In this document: positions 44,922-56,085 of the stretch, piece by piece
Numbering within the stretch: position 1 is the stretch's first letter
Layout: each line of letters opens with the position of its first letter
Assembly: GCF_036588685.1 (NCBI RefSeq)
Contig: NC_086386.1
Location: 68,508,682 to 68,572,681 of the forward strand
Reading direction: 5' to 3'
Source: Mytilus trossulus
Lineage: Eukaryota; Mollusca; Bivalvia; Mytilida; Mytilidae
DNA: 64,000 nucleotides
Made by a program: the position numbers and the translations under genes
Notes under the pieces: generated by a model
The model's input: only the letters and a program-made list of their open reading frames with translations
What the model was told of the DNA's origin: nothing
Databases searched by the model: none

Positions 44922-47150
44922 CTATCTAATAAACTTTGATGGGCTAGTTTAATTAGCCTTTCTTGATATAAATTTATTATTTAGAAACATTATACATCAT
45001 ACCTCTATGTCTAAGTCTTTTTTTTAATCTCTGAAATTTCATTTCTCAATAATGATTTTTAAAGAGATTTTGATAAAGGAGTCATTGGAAATATATGACA
45101 ATGAAAAAATATACATGAATAATAATAAAAGGAATATTGAAATTATTGAACAGTACAACAGACCAAAACAACAAATTAATCTATGCAACTTTCATACATG
45201 TAAGAGTTTGAGCTATAAATCCAGGTTAATCTACTGTTTTCTTCAAATGGAAATCCCTGTTGGAATTCGTTTGAGCTTTTGACTTTGCGATTTGATAATT
45301 GACTTTTTTGAATTTTCCTTTGGAGTTCGGTATTTTGTTATTTTACTTTTAACATCAAATCCTTTAAAATGAATTTATTAACAAAGACAAGCAACAAGTA
45401 ACATCACTTGGTCAAGATAACCTGACTTGCAATTGACCAGGTACACAATGTTTTGGGTTAAACTAGCATTTGACAAAAGTTACAGACAGAGGGACATGGA
45501 AATGCTTTTCTGGCGGCGCCAACAGTTTTTGGATTATAGCTCATCACCTTTTATATAAGCCTTAGATTTCAAATATTTTGGCCATGAGCATCACTGAAGA
45601 GACATTTTTTGTCGAAATGCGCATCTGGTGCAGGACAATTGGTACCGTTAATGATATTACTACCACTAGGTCGATGCCTCTGCCAGTCCCCGAGGGTATC
45701 CCAAGCCTAGTAGCTAGTACTTCGGTACTGGCATGAACATTCGGACTTTTTGTGTTATTAAAATTTGCTGTTACAAAATGTTAGAAATTATTATAAACTA
45801 AGGAATGTATCTCCCTCATGCAAAGCTCCGATTCCTTTCACGGATTTGGCTCTTCTTTTTTGACCCCTTGGTTTATAGCTCTTCACCTTTTGTATAAGCG
45901 TTGTATTTCAAATATTTTGGCCACGAGCATCACTTAAGGATGTACTTAGGTAAGGTTAGGTGAAAATTAATAAATTAAGAAGTTTAAATTGATACTTTAA
46001 GCTGGTAGAGCATCAATTAAGGATAAACAAAAGCTAAAAATATTGATAGGTCATGGACCTCCTTTTCGAGATATTTAAGAATTAAAATATGGCGGCAGAA
46101 AGATGACTCGGATTTTTTCCTTATATTTGCATTGGTTTTATTGGGTTTCAAAACAAAAGAAAGAAAATAAAAAATCTTCTAAAATTTTGGTAAATAACCT
46201 TTCATGAGCTATCTAATCTTATATGAAAAAATAAATGGGTGTTATGGGGCAAAATATTTTACATTGTATTGTATGGAAAAACACCAAGGAGCCGAACATT
46301 TGACACAAATTCCAAAACATGACCTAAGTACATCCTTAAGAAACATGTTTTGTCGAAATGCGCTTCTGGTGCAGGAACATTGGTACCGTTTAAGTTATTA
46401 TTGAATATTTATATAAGCCATATCTTTCCGAAAGGTTTTATAATTTCACCTCTTCTTCAGTGTACTCCTGTAATGTATTCTTTGTATATGACCTCATTTT
46501 TGTGGTTTAGGAACATTTGGTAATTAATCAAAATATAATCGGTTATTTCTTTCATTTGAATTGAATGTCCAATTACATAAAAAAATAATATTTCATCTGG
46601 ATTAGGCGCTGAAATGGTTTTAAGACATTTATCTATAAAATGTTGAAATAATTTCTGGAACGTATACCCACATGTGCAATAACACAACAGAGATATATTA
46701 AAAGTAATCTGATATGAATGCAATCGAGAACCAAAACAAAGTTTATTACATCCTGTCCTTGAAGACTAATATGTAGACGAAACGGGCGTCTGGTGTATAC
46801 CAATATAATTCTGGTACCTTTGATAACTATCATGCTACTATGAAAAAAAACGAAGAAAGGATAATGTCTTGTTTTACCAACAGCCCAGTAGTCAGCACTT
46901 CGGTGTTGACATGCATATCAATTTTATGGTTATTTTGAAATCATCTGTTTGCAAAAGTGTAAATTATTCAAAATACGAAGGACTCTTATCCCAGGCATAA
47001 ATTACCTTAGTCAATTTGTAGAATTTTGGGTCTTCAATGCTCATCAACATTATACTTGTTTAACTTTCTTACTATTTTGATATGAGTCTAATGTAGAAGA
47101 TACACACGTCTGGTCTGTCAACAAATAAGCCTGGTACGAACCTTTGATAA
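44580..47150. repeat. Dispersed repeats after copy 3, mirrored at window start
   Basis: Several short members of a family containing GTCGAAATGCGCATCTGGTG and variants (44590-44690, 45590-45660, 45900-46400, 46765-46830, 47100-47160) fill this stretch. The blocks 45240-45535, 46448-46710 and 46870-47100 have inverted partners at 1-1960. No exon is seen; the open frame at 45052-45282 is not protein-like. Confidence 0.6.
45938..46335. mobile_element. TTAA-flanked MITE, 398 bp (GGATGTACTTAGGT ends)
   Basis: GGATGTACTTAGGT at the left and its inverse at the right, flanked by TTAA (45934-45937, 46336-46339). It sits inside the dispersed GTCGAAATGCGC repeat, whose uninterrupted form at 45590-45660 shows the empty site. 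A truncated inverted copy is at 48150-48434. Confidence 0.88.
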
Positions 47151-47714
47151 CTTTAACTCGGATAGAAATCGACTTTATGCAAGTGTACGTAGATATGTAA
47201 ATGCATTAGACTGGTTGGTTTTGGAACATTTATATACAAAATACATTAAAAAAAATTAATGAAGTTTGGTCTGTTTTTAAGCATTCGATAAGTAATTCAA
47301 CTATAACACAAAGCCCTAGACTTTCTGTTGAACTTCTTTTAAAAATCAAATAGTTTAAGCATGTATTGTGTAAATTTGTATAAGGTCTATTTCTATCCAC
47401 CGCGGCTCAAATGTTGTCCAGTGTTCTCTATGCATTAGGGAATCCTAATTACAACGCTCCTCATAGTTCATCAGTATCCTGTTGCAAGGCATTTTTTGTC
47501 AATTTATTATTATTTCGCTTGATTGCCTTTTTCGGTTTATGGTTTTAATCACCTCGATCCTTTGAAACCGAAGAATTTTGGAAAATATATTGGAGATAGT
47601 ATGTACAATGAAATAATCCTTGTTTTTATAACAGTGCCATATCTTGATTTAATTTGTAATGTCTAAGATAATGAAAAGTAAAATAACAAAAATACCAAAC
47701 TAGAAGAAAAATAA

Positions 47715-47948
47715 TAAATGAGGGGGAGGACAGGGGAAAGGGAGACAGGGAGAAAGGAGAAAGGGGATGGGAGAAAGGAGAAAGGGGGTAGGAGAAAGGA
47801 GAGGAAGGCTGGGAGAAAGGAGAAAAATGAAATATCTCTTTTTTCCGGTAAATCAAAAAAAAAAAAAAATACGGAGAAAAGGGGTAGGAGAAAGGAGAAG
47901 AGGGATGGGAGAAGGGAGAAGGGTACCCCTGTCCTCCCCATCATAAAT
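47715..47948. mobile_element. Purine-rich MITE
   Basis: GAGGGGGAGGACAGGGG (47720-47736) is inverted as CCCCTGTCCTCCCC (47926-47939). Almost the whole interior of the + strand is A and G in GGAGAAAGG-type repeats, apart from a central TTTTTTCCGG/poly-A piece. This gives false open frames on both strands. Confidence 0.75.
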
Positions 47949-48149
47949 GGAAAAGTCTTTGATCAAATGGCAAAATCAAAAGCCAAAACAAATCAAACTT
48001 GTCAAATGAATGCAAAAAACTATCATGTCTGGTGTATATATAAAATTTAGTCCTGGTATCTATGATTATTTTATTACGACTTGGAATAGGGATTTCCTTT
48101 ATACGTAGAAAATGTTTGAAAGTTTTCACAATAGAAATGTCTTTTTTTT

Positions 48150-48434
48150 TTCTCATATAAGACTTTATAGTTCATGAAAGGTCATTTACCAAAATTTAAG
48201 AAGATTCTTGATTTTCTTTCTTTTGCTTTGAGACCAATGCAAATATAAATTAAAAGCCCGAGTCAGCCTTTTCCCGCCATATTTTAAATCTCAAATTTCT
48301 CGAAAAGGAGGTCCATGACATATCACTATTTTTAGCTTATCTTTATCCTTAATTGAGGCTATACCAGCTTAAAGTGTCAATTTTAATTTCTTAATTTCTT
48401 AATTTTTACCTGACCTCACCTAAGTTCATCCTTA
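48150..48434. mobile_element. Truncated copy of the GGATGTAC TTAA-type MITE
   Basis: Matches the inverted sequence of 45938-46335 (CTCGAAAAGGAGGTCCATGA, CCAGCTTAAAGT) and keeps the right end ACCTAAGTTCATCC followed by TTAA. The left end is lost. Confidence 0.75.
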
Positions 48435-48878
48435 AATTGGTCTAAAATTCAACTATTTTTTTAATCAAAAGATTTGTCTTAATAATAAATAAATGGTCAT
48501 ATCATTTTGGTTTAAATAATGTAAAATAACATTATGGTCACTGACTTTGTTTTTATGCTAAACATCATTCAAATTGGTGAAAAAATACCACTATACGTCG
48601 AAATGAGCGTAACGTCAGATAAATAAATTTAAAAAAATGAAGTGAGTGACCCTAGGTGTATGTGTCTAATGCATACCAATAAAACATGAACGCTCAAAAC
48701 AGATTTATATATTCTTGTTCTATGACAAAAAACGGCTCTGATTCAAACAAAATTTACGGAAGATGACATTATCAAAATGCTAGATTTCGCATTGACAACA
48801 TATTTGCTGCTTAGAAATTCACAATAAACGTCGATTGAGATCAAACCCTTCCGCCTCCAAATTGTAAATTGTATACAA

Positions 48879-49225
48879 TTACTGTCTTTTGGTGAGGTAA
48901 ATTTGCGGTTTTATTGACTTTTGAAAAACTGATATTCACTGAGGCCGACGGCCGAATAAACATGTTCAAAAGTCAATTAAACCCCATATTTACCGAAACA
49001 AAAGACAGTAACTGTTTTATTCCATATTCCGAGAAAAGAACATGTATTTAATGAATAACATATACCAAAACAAATTTGACATGAAACATTTAACCATAAT
49101 GTTACATGTAAAAGCGCGTGATGTTTAGCGCGGCGAATAACACTTTCTCAGGTGAATATGCTTTTTTATTCAAAATCCAATTCATATAGAGAAACCTACT
49201 AATAAAATACCAATATGGAATAACC
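48879..49225. repeat. Palindromic repeat around 48.9-49.2 kb
   Basis: TACTGTCTTTTGGTGAGGTA (from 48879) is mirrored by TACCGAAACAAAAGACAGTA (to 49011), with GACTTTTGAA/TTCAAAAGTC inside and a GGCCGACGGCC centre. Outside it, TATTCCATATT (49019) is mirrored by AATATGGAATA (49212). Confidence 0.7.
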
Positions 49226-49229
49226 TTTT

Positions 49230-50530
49230 TTATTTTTCAACATTCAAAAAGTGGATACAAATGAAGTAAATATTTCCAAATTGATACAATATTTCATAGA
49301 TTATGTTCCTATCATTATTTCCATGATAAAAGGTTGATGCTTACAAGAAAGCTACTACATTTTTTAGTATCAAAACAAGAGTTCCAAGGTGTTAATTTAG
49401 AATTTCCAATTTGAAAATGTTACCTTCACCATCAAGAGTTACCCGTAATGTATTATATTTGTTTCACAAAAGGAAATGTACCAAATGTCGTTATCACAAT
49501 AATGTACTTCTATATAATATACTAAGTCTTATCTATCATTTGCCATGACTAAATGTTTTAATTTCAATATTCAGTCATGTTTAAGGGTTAGTAAATGAAC
49601 TGAGCAATGATTTACGAGCTTGGTGGAGTCATATTGTTAGATAAGAGTCAATTACCAACAATTGCTTTTTAAAACGTCAATTGAACATCTGCTATTTAAT
49701 TGCACGGTGCAATATATACTTTATATGATTTATCATCGTTTTTGTAAAGTAGTAACGAGATTGGTGTCACCTGTGTAACAACATCTGCTAACCCTTTCAA
49801 TTGGTGCCATATGCGACCATTTCCGGGTTGTTTTACTCAGTCTTAACAGTGTGATATCCAGTGATCGAAAACAAAAGAAAATTCACTCTTCTTATGATAG
49901 AGTCGAGAATACAATACCGGGGGCGATACTGATCAAATGTTATTCCTAAAAAATAACTGTACATATACAGAAATTATTTGCTAAACTGTACATGGGTTAT
50001 TAGAAAAATATATGCAAATACACTATGTTTATGTTCAATATTTATCGAAATAATGGCTTTTGAAGAACTGAAATTTAAAAAACTGCCAATCCTGATTTAA
50101 AAAATCGGAAAAAAATATTTACATACAAAATTGAAAGATCTCTCGGGTCACCACTTTTCTATGTCTTCAAAGTTTTAAGCATATTACAATTTCCCAAAGT
50201 ATGTATATTTTTTCAGCCTCAAGTTGTCGAGGTCTGTTTTTGTCACATGTACATTCAATAGAGAACTATTGTCTTTTCGTCAATATAAGAATTTAAAAGT
50301 CTGTTTGAGCAGGTCAAAAAATTAATGATAACTATCTTTATAAAGAAGGTATCTTTCTACGATTTTGTATACAATTTTAAGAATAGTTCGTCTTGAGGTT
50401 TTTTCGGTCTACATGATCATTTTTATATTCAATTTTTACATCGAAATAAGGTCTGTTTGATTTTGTTTAGTAACTTAATTTCAAAAGTGCCACATTTACT
50501 GCATATCAATCGAAATGTTGTCGCTGAATT
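49230..50530. other. Spacer with nothing recognised
   Basis: AT-rich sequence without coding signature, splice-flanked conserved blocks or repeat ends that I can identify. Confidence 0.5.
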
Positions 50531-50532
50531 TC

Positions 50533-50566
50533 TCTGGTCTAGCTATATATATACAGCTAGACCAGA
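50533..50566. repeat. Perfect 12-bp hairpin
   Basis: TCTGGTCTAGCT and its reverse complement around a 10-nt ATATATATAC loop. Confidence 0.9.
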
Positions 50567-50894
50567 TATACATATATATATATACAACTAATTAGCATGT
50601 TCCAGAGAGGTATACAGACAGTAAAATAATTAATTGAAGTTGGTTGTCGTGAAAACCATTTGCAAAGCAACATTTCAAACAATTTTTACTCCAACCATCT
50701 ATAGTCTGCTACTCTCATCATTTGCTAATGATTATATTGAGTGGAAGTTTTATTATACTTTTTTTTTACTTTTTACCAGAACGTCTTTCTGTAAATGAAT
50801 AATTGATGGCGTCATTACTTAAACGGGACAAACCTAGAGAGGGTATAGTTTACAATATTATAATATCACTTGATTTTCCACTGTTAAGTTTTTT

Positions 50895-51290
50895 CTATAT
50901 TGTGTTGTACAAATCTCTATATTGTGTTGTACACATCTCTATATTGTGTTGTATAAATCTCTATATTGTGTTGTACATATCTCTATATTGTGTTGTACAA
51001 ATCTCTGTATTGTGTTGTGCAAATTTCTATATTGTGTTGTACAAATCTCTATATTGTGTTGTACAAATCTGTACAAATCTCTATATTGTGTTGTACAAAT
51101 CTCTATATTGTGTTGTACAATTCTCTATATTGTGTTGTACAAATCTCTATATTGTGTTGTACAAATCTCTATATTGTGTTGTACAAATCTCTATATTGTG
51201 TTGTACAAATCTCTGTATTGTGTTGTACAAATTTCTATATTGTGTTGTACAAATCTCTATATTGTGTTGTACAAATCTCTATACTGGGTT
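50895..51290. repeat. 22-bp minisatellite, about 18 units
   Basis: The unit begins CTATATTGTGTTGTACAAAT and is 22 bp long; units differ by single bases, and one extra 11-bp half unit lies near 51063. Since 22 is not a multiple of three and the unit has no forward stop, all three + frames stay open, giving misleading frames of 108-176 codons. Confidence 0.93.
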
Positions 51291-51384
51291 GAAAAAACTG
51301 GTGATTAAATTTTTGTACTATATGAATAATTGATATCACCGGTGAATTTAAATTAACTTAAAAAGATTTTATTAAGAAATAAAA

Positions 51385-52085
51385 GAGGGACTAAGGATAC
51401 CAGAGGGACAGTAAAACTCATAAATCGAACATAAACTAACAAAGCCATGGCTAAAAATGAAAGAAGACAAACAGACCAGTACACATGACACAACATAGAA
51501 GAATAAAGAATAAGCAACACGAATCCCACCAAAAACTGGGGGTTATATCAGGTTCTCCGGAAGGGTAAGCAGATCCTGCTCCACATGTGGCACCCGTCGT
51601 GTTGCTCATGTTATAACAAATCCAGTAAATAGTCTAATTCAGTAGGTTATATTCACGAAAGGGAAAGGAATTGTAGTTACGACGTAAGGGACATATCTGA
51701 TATCATCTGTGAAACGGTTATTCCATAACGGTCAAACAACTAATAATGGCGTCCGTAAAATTTACGAAGGGATGATTTCAACTTCATCATTTAGAACTCT
51801 TGGGTTAATAGCTTCCTTGTGAGCAGTAACACTCTATCAAGAAAATCATGAAAGGAAATACAAGCACGGGAATATCGTATCAAATGGGATATATATATAC
51901 CCCGTATGCAGGTGCTGCTGGAGTACTGCTACTTAGAAATGGAAAGTTCACAATTGGAAAGCTAAAATCATCTCTTTTGTCGTAAAAATTTGTTTTCAAC
52001 CGACCCTCATTGTCAATTTCTAAATGTAAGTCAAGATATGAGGCCGACTTAACTGTATCAGTTGTATCCTTTATCTCTAGTTCGT
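51385..52085 (-). pseudogene. Decayed reverse-transcriptase-type retroelement 3' end
   Basis: Read on the minus strand from 52085: ELEIKDTTDT, SASYLDLHLEIDNEG and FYDKRDDFSFPIVNFPFLS, then after a frame slip in a TATATATA run RYSRACISFHDFLDRVLL and LKSSLRKFYGRHY, with stops. These blocks belong to a common bivalve retroelement polyprotein C-terminus. Beyond it (51385-51660) is the 3' tail also found alone at 9730, 25220 and 42330. The exact class is not assigned. Confidence 0.75.
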
Positions 52086-52089
52086 AATA

Positions 52090-53750
52090 TATGACGAGAA
52101 ATACATTAAATTGATACCAATATAAAGAGATAACAAAGACAACATTTCAGCTATGCCAAAAGTGTATAAGATATATAAAGATATTTTGATTTAATTTTAA
52201 AAGTTTTCAGCCCCCATTGGTAACATAAATTCAAGTTGTCCCAAAATTTTGATTTTATTCGAATTTATTACGGAATGTTGTGCCCAATTGTTCTGATTTT
52301 TGTTACCGTGATGTTGGCTTTAACCACTTTCCAATTGTATTCGAATGTTTACTTCACTGTACCATTTATAATACATTAATTTGATGTAACATTTGATATT
52401 GCAATCAATACGTTAGATAGCTAGGTATATTGTAAGGCAAGTAAGATATGTTACAGAAGACAATGTATTCTAGTGGTTATCGAATAAACATGTTCAATGG
52501 TAGGTCTTTTAATTATATAGCAAAAATCCTTTTGTAAATATGCAAATGAGGACAAAAAGACGTATAAGAGAATCAAATGCAAACAGAGCGAGACCGGGTG
52601 CGTCGACATAGTCACAGCTATCAAGTCGAAATATCGAGGTGGACTAGAAAAAGTAAAAAGCAAAATAAAGTACTTAGTATCCGCGAAAATAAGTTGGTTT
52701 ACAGTACCTTATTCAATGAAATAGCGGAATAACTCGCTATACTGTACCTCATAACACAGCTTGAGCAGGATATTTAGTGTATATTATTGTCTAGTGATGC
52801 CAATAGTTCTAAGTGTTGTATAGATAAGACAGTTGACGGATTATGCTTATTTATTATGGACCATATAGCTGTTCTACCCACCTCCTTGTTTTTGCCTTTA
52901 AACCAATTTTATTTTTTGAACGTAAACCAGAAAGACCTTTTTTCGCACACTATTTGTGATTAAAACCAAGTACCATTTGAAAATGCAATGTGAGTACTAT
53001 CATTTATAAAAAAAAAAAAATTCGAAAAAATCATATAGTATGTCCAGTCAATACTTTATTCACATGATTTTATGTTTTGGGTAACACAAATTCTGCTTCA
53101 AGTTGACAACTTCAAGAATTACGGTTAAGCTGGACATGGTGGCTTAACGTTAATTATCATATCATAGATTTAAAAGACAGACATTTTTTAACACTCTAGC
53201 AACATAGATTTGTTGGTTTTGTCCTATTCAATCTGTCTTCTAATGTTAAATACTGTATAACAAACTTGAGATGTTTAACCATTTGGATCTCTCTTGGTTT
53301 TTGCTTACCTTTTCATTGAAATATTATTGCAATTATGTATATTCAGATAATAGACATCATGAGCGCATGATCGTTGTGTATCATGTAAACTATTGGTCTG
53401 ACGTCATTTAATGATTACAGTATTACAACTCTATCCATAGATACGTAAATCCAATTACAAATCAACTCCACTTACCACCGATTTCTCATAGATTTTACTA
53501 ATCAATCCATTCATAATGAGTATACACTTGGTGAAGACTTGGCATTTTGAAGATTTTTTTTAAACATAATGATTTGCACAGGTTAACTCTATTGTTCTGT
53601 CATATTTAAGTTGACATTGATTGATCAGATTCCCGAAATTTATTAGTAATGGAAGCAAAACAATAAACATTTTCATACTCATAATGAAGCATGTTACAGG
53701 ATTTTTTGGAAGTAGCACTCCAACCAAGCCACACCTCAATTTGCGATCGC
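52090..53750. other. Spacer with nothing recognised
   Basis: AT-rich intergenic DNA. I see no exon with splice signals and no repeat with definable ends. Confidence 0.5.
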
Positions 53751-54011
53751 GGTGATTTAATTGTATGCGTTTGAACAGATGATATTAATATAAATCAACA
53801 ACTAAATGATTCATTTGTAAAACAAATCAAATTCAAAATAAAAAACACAAAAACAAGAAGTGATGTTTAATAAGGATGGAAAAAATTAACGTACATCATA
53901 GAAGAAGAGAAGAACCACAGAAAAACAGAGAATTGTTTTAAGTTTTAAATATTTGAGTGTTATTGGCTCGAGTATCACAGAAGCGACATATACTGTCGAA
54001 ATGTGCATTAA

Positions 54012-54689
54012 AGGGGCACTAGCTACGAGATATATAAAAAATCTTAAGTATGATTGTTTTTTGTTCAATCATTAATGAAAGTGAACTAGTGAACCAATAA
54101 TTTGCCTTTATCATCTAAAATGTTTCAATTTTGTCAAAGTAAGCAAATAAACATTGATAATGAATTATTCACTCGCAAGTGAATAATTCGACCTCATTAA
54201 ATCTGTATTCATGAGAACTCCAATTTAATCCCGTAGAAAGTGATAGAATAACGCATGCATTGTCCGTGTCCGGTTATATAAAGGAAAAGAATGTCAACAT
54301 TGAAAGTGAAACAAGGTAAATAATTTGATTGACTTATTCGATCCAGATAAAAATATTCTTATAAAAGTAAAAATGACGATAAACATAATTTTTAATCTAT
54401 AATATAATATAAAATATAACAGACCTATAAAAATCCAGTTGCACGAGTTCCTTAATCTTTTTATATCTATGTTTATGTTTACATCGTTTTTAAGTTCATA
54501 GAAGGTCAACTCGATAGTTAACTAGATGGCGTCATGGCTAAAATTCACACAAAACGAAGCTACATCTTATTGAGACCATGTCCTGTAGGTTGTTTATTTT
54601 ATACTTTAGATAGTTTGCAAAAATGTTCAACATAAAATATGAGAGTTTGAGTCAAACCGGTGAACATGAATTTGGCAGCTAGTGCCCCT
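54012..54689. mobile_element. TTAA-flanked MITE, 678 bp (AGGGGCACTAGCT ends)
   Basis: AGGGGCACTAGCT and its inverse, flanked by TTAA (54008-54011, 54690-54693). The interrupted repeat continues on the other side (GTGCATTAA, then GTACCGTTAG). An internal perfect hairpin GAATTATTCACT/AGTGAATAATTC is at 54162-54189. Confidence 0.88.
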
Positions 54690-55949
54690 TTAAGTACCGT
54701 TAGTGTTATTTGATGATGGCCGTTTGGTGCTTGAACCTTCAATAATCATTAACCGATAATTTCATATAGTCAAGACCCGGAAGATGTTTCAATAGTACAA
54801 TGCATTTAACAGATGTTAACAAAACAATCACAGCGTGCAACAGTAAAAACAGTATGTGTTATTTGATGCACTTATTGAAGATAACGGTCAATTGATGTAA
54901 ATTAAATACCAATAGTTAAAAATATAACATGACAGGATTGTGGAAGTTTAATTGTAAATGCAAACATATCAAATCAAAATGCTTAATAAGATAAAAAGAG
55001 AGAAAAAAAACAGAAAGAAAACCACACAAAACTGGAAATATAAAATCGCAGCGTAAACAAAAACGTTTTTACCTCGTATTTTCCAATAATACATGAATAT
55101 AATCCAGTTCTAACTCATATCTTTATATTATGCAATAATTGTTTAATACTACAATGAAACCGGTTTTCAGAGACCATTTAAGGGAGAACAAAAAAAGTGG
55201 TCCCTTATAAGTGGTGTTCTTTTAATACAGGTTCTATTTATATGAAATGTGCAAGGGATCTAAAATTTATGGTCTTATAATACAGTTTTTTGCTTAATAC
55301 AGGTTGTATCTAAAGTAGTTTTGACTGTATCTAGTATTTCACATTCATGTGCTTCCTGTCAACTAATAAATGTGTCAGAGTTGTTTTGGACAGTCTGTCG
55401 ATAATTTTGCAGGTTAACTTACTAATTGCACCTGAATGGTATATGAGCCATTTCTTCAGTTTTAGCTTAAGAAAACACATATTTCTTTCATAACATTTGT
55501 TGTTATTGTATGGCAGCTTATCTGAACAAAGGACTATGTCTCCTTCATTTGTAACTGCGATTACATATATCGATATGGGTAAATCTGGTTTTTTTTTAAA
55601 TAATAGCTTCCCATTTTTTTCCTTTTGGATATTTGAACGTATCTAATCGCGCATTACTGTTCGGACATGCATTGCTGTTGTGATTAGTTGGACTGTGACG
55701 TGGTCGATACCACCGGAGCCAGAGATCATCCCCGGTTTTTGAATGGGTTAGTGTTGCTTAGTCTTTAGTTTCTTTGTTGTGTGTGGTGTTCTATTATTTG
55801 TCTTTTTCTATTTTCTATTCCGAATGTGGAAAGGTCCTTTTTATAAACGTTTATTTTTTGTTTCAAGTTAACAATAACAAATGTTTGAACATGAGTATCA
55901 CCGAAGGATCATGCGTTCATTATCACTGAACTAGTATATATTTGTTTAG

Positions 55950-56085
55950 GGGCCAGCTGAAGGACGCCTCCGGGTGCGGGAATTTCTCGCTACATTGAAG
56001 ACCTGTTGGTGACCTTCTGCAGTTGTTTTTTTTATTTGGTCGGGTTGTTGTCTCTTTGACACATTCCCCATTTCAATTCTCAATT
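55950..56085 (+). repeat. Dispersed repeat, GTTGTCTCTTTGACA family
   Basis: Best-preserved copy in the window: GCCTCCGGGTGCGGGAATT, then TTGAAGACCTGTTGGTGACC, then GTTGTTGTCTCTTTGACACA. The copy at 59170-59255 is a decayed relative. Confidence 0.65.

Noticed and set aside
44928-44933. AATAAA just after the copy 3 stop codon
   Set aside because: Only seven bases beyond the stop; too close to be the main polyA signal, though the copy 3 signal was not otherwise located.
47663-48050. Open frames of 76-110 codons on both strands
   Set aside because: They come from the A/G-only repeats of a MITE; composition explains them.
50803-51333. Open frame of 176 codons, the longest in the window
   Set aside because: It is the 22-bp minisatellite, which is stop-free in all three forward frames; there is no codon structure or homology.
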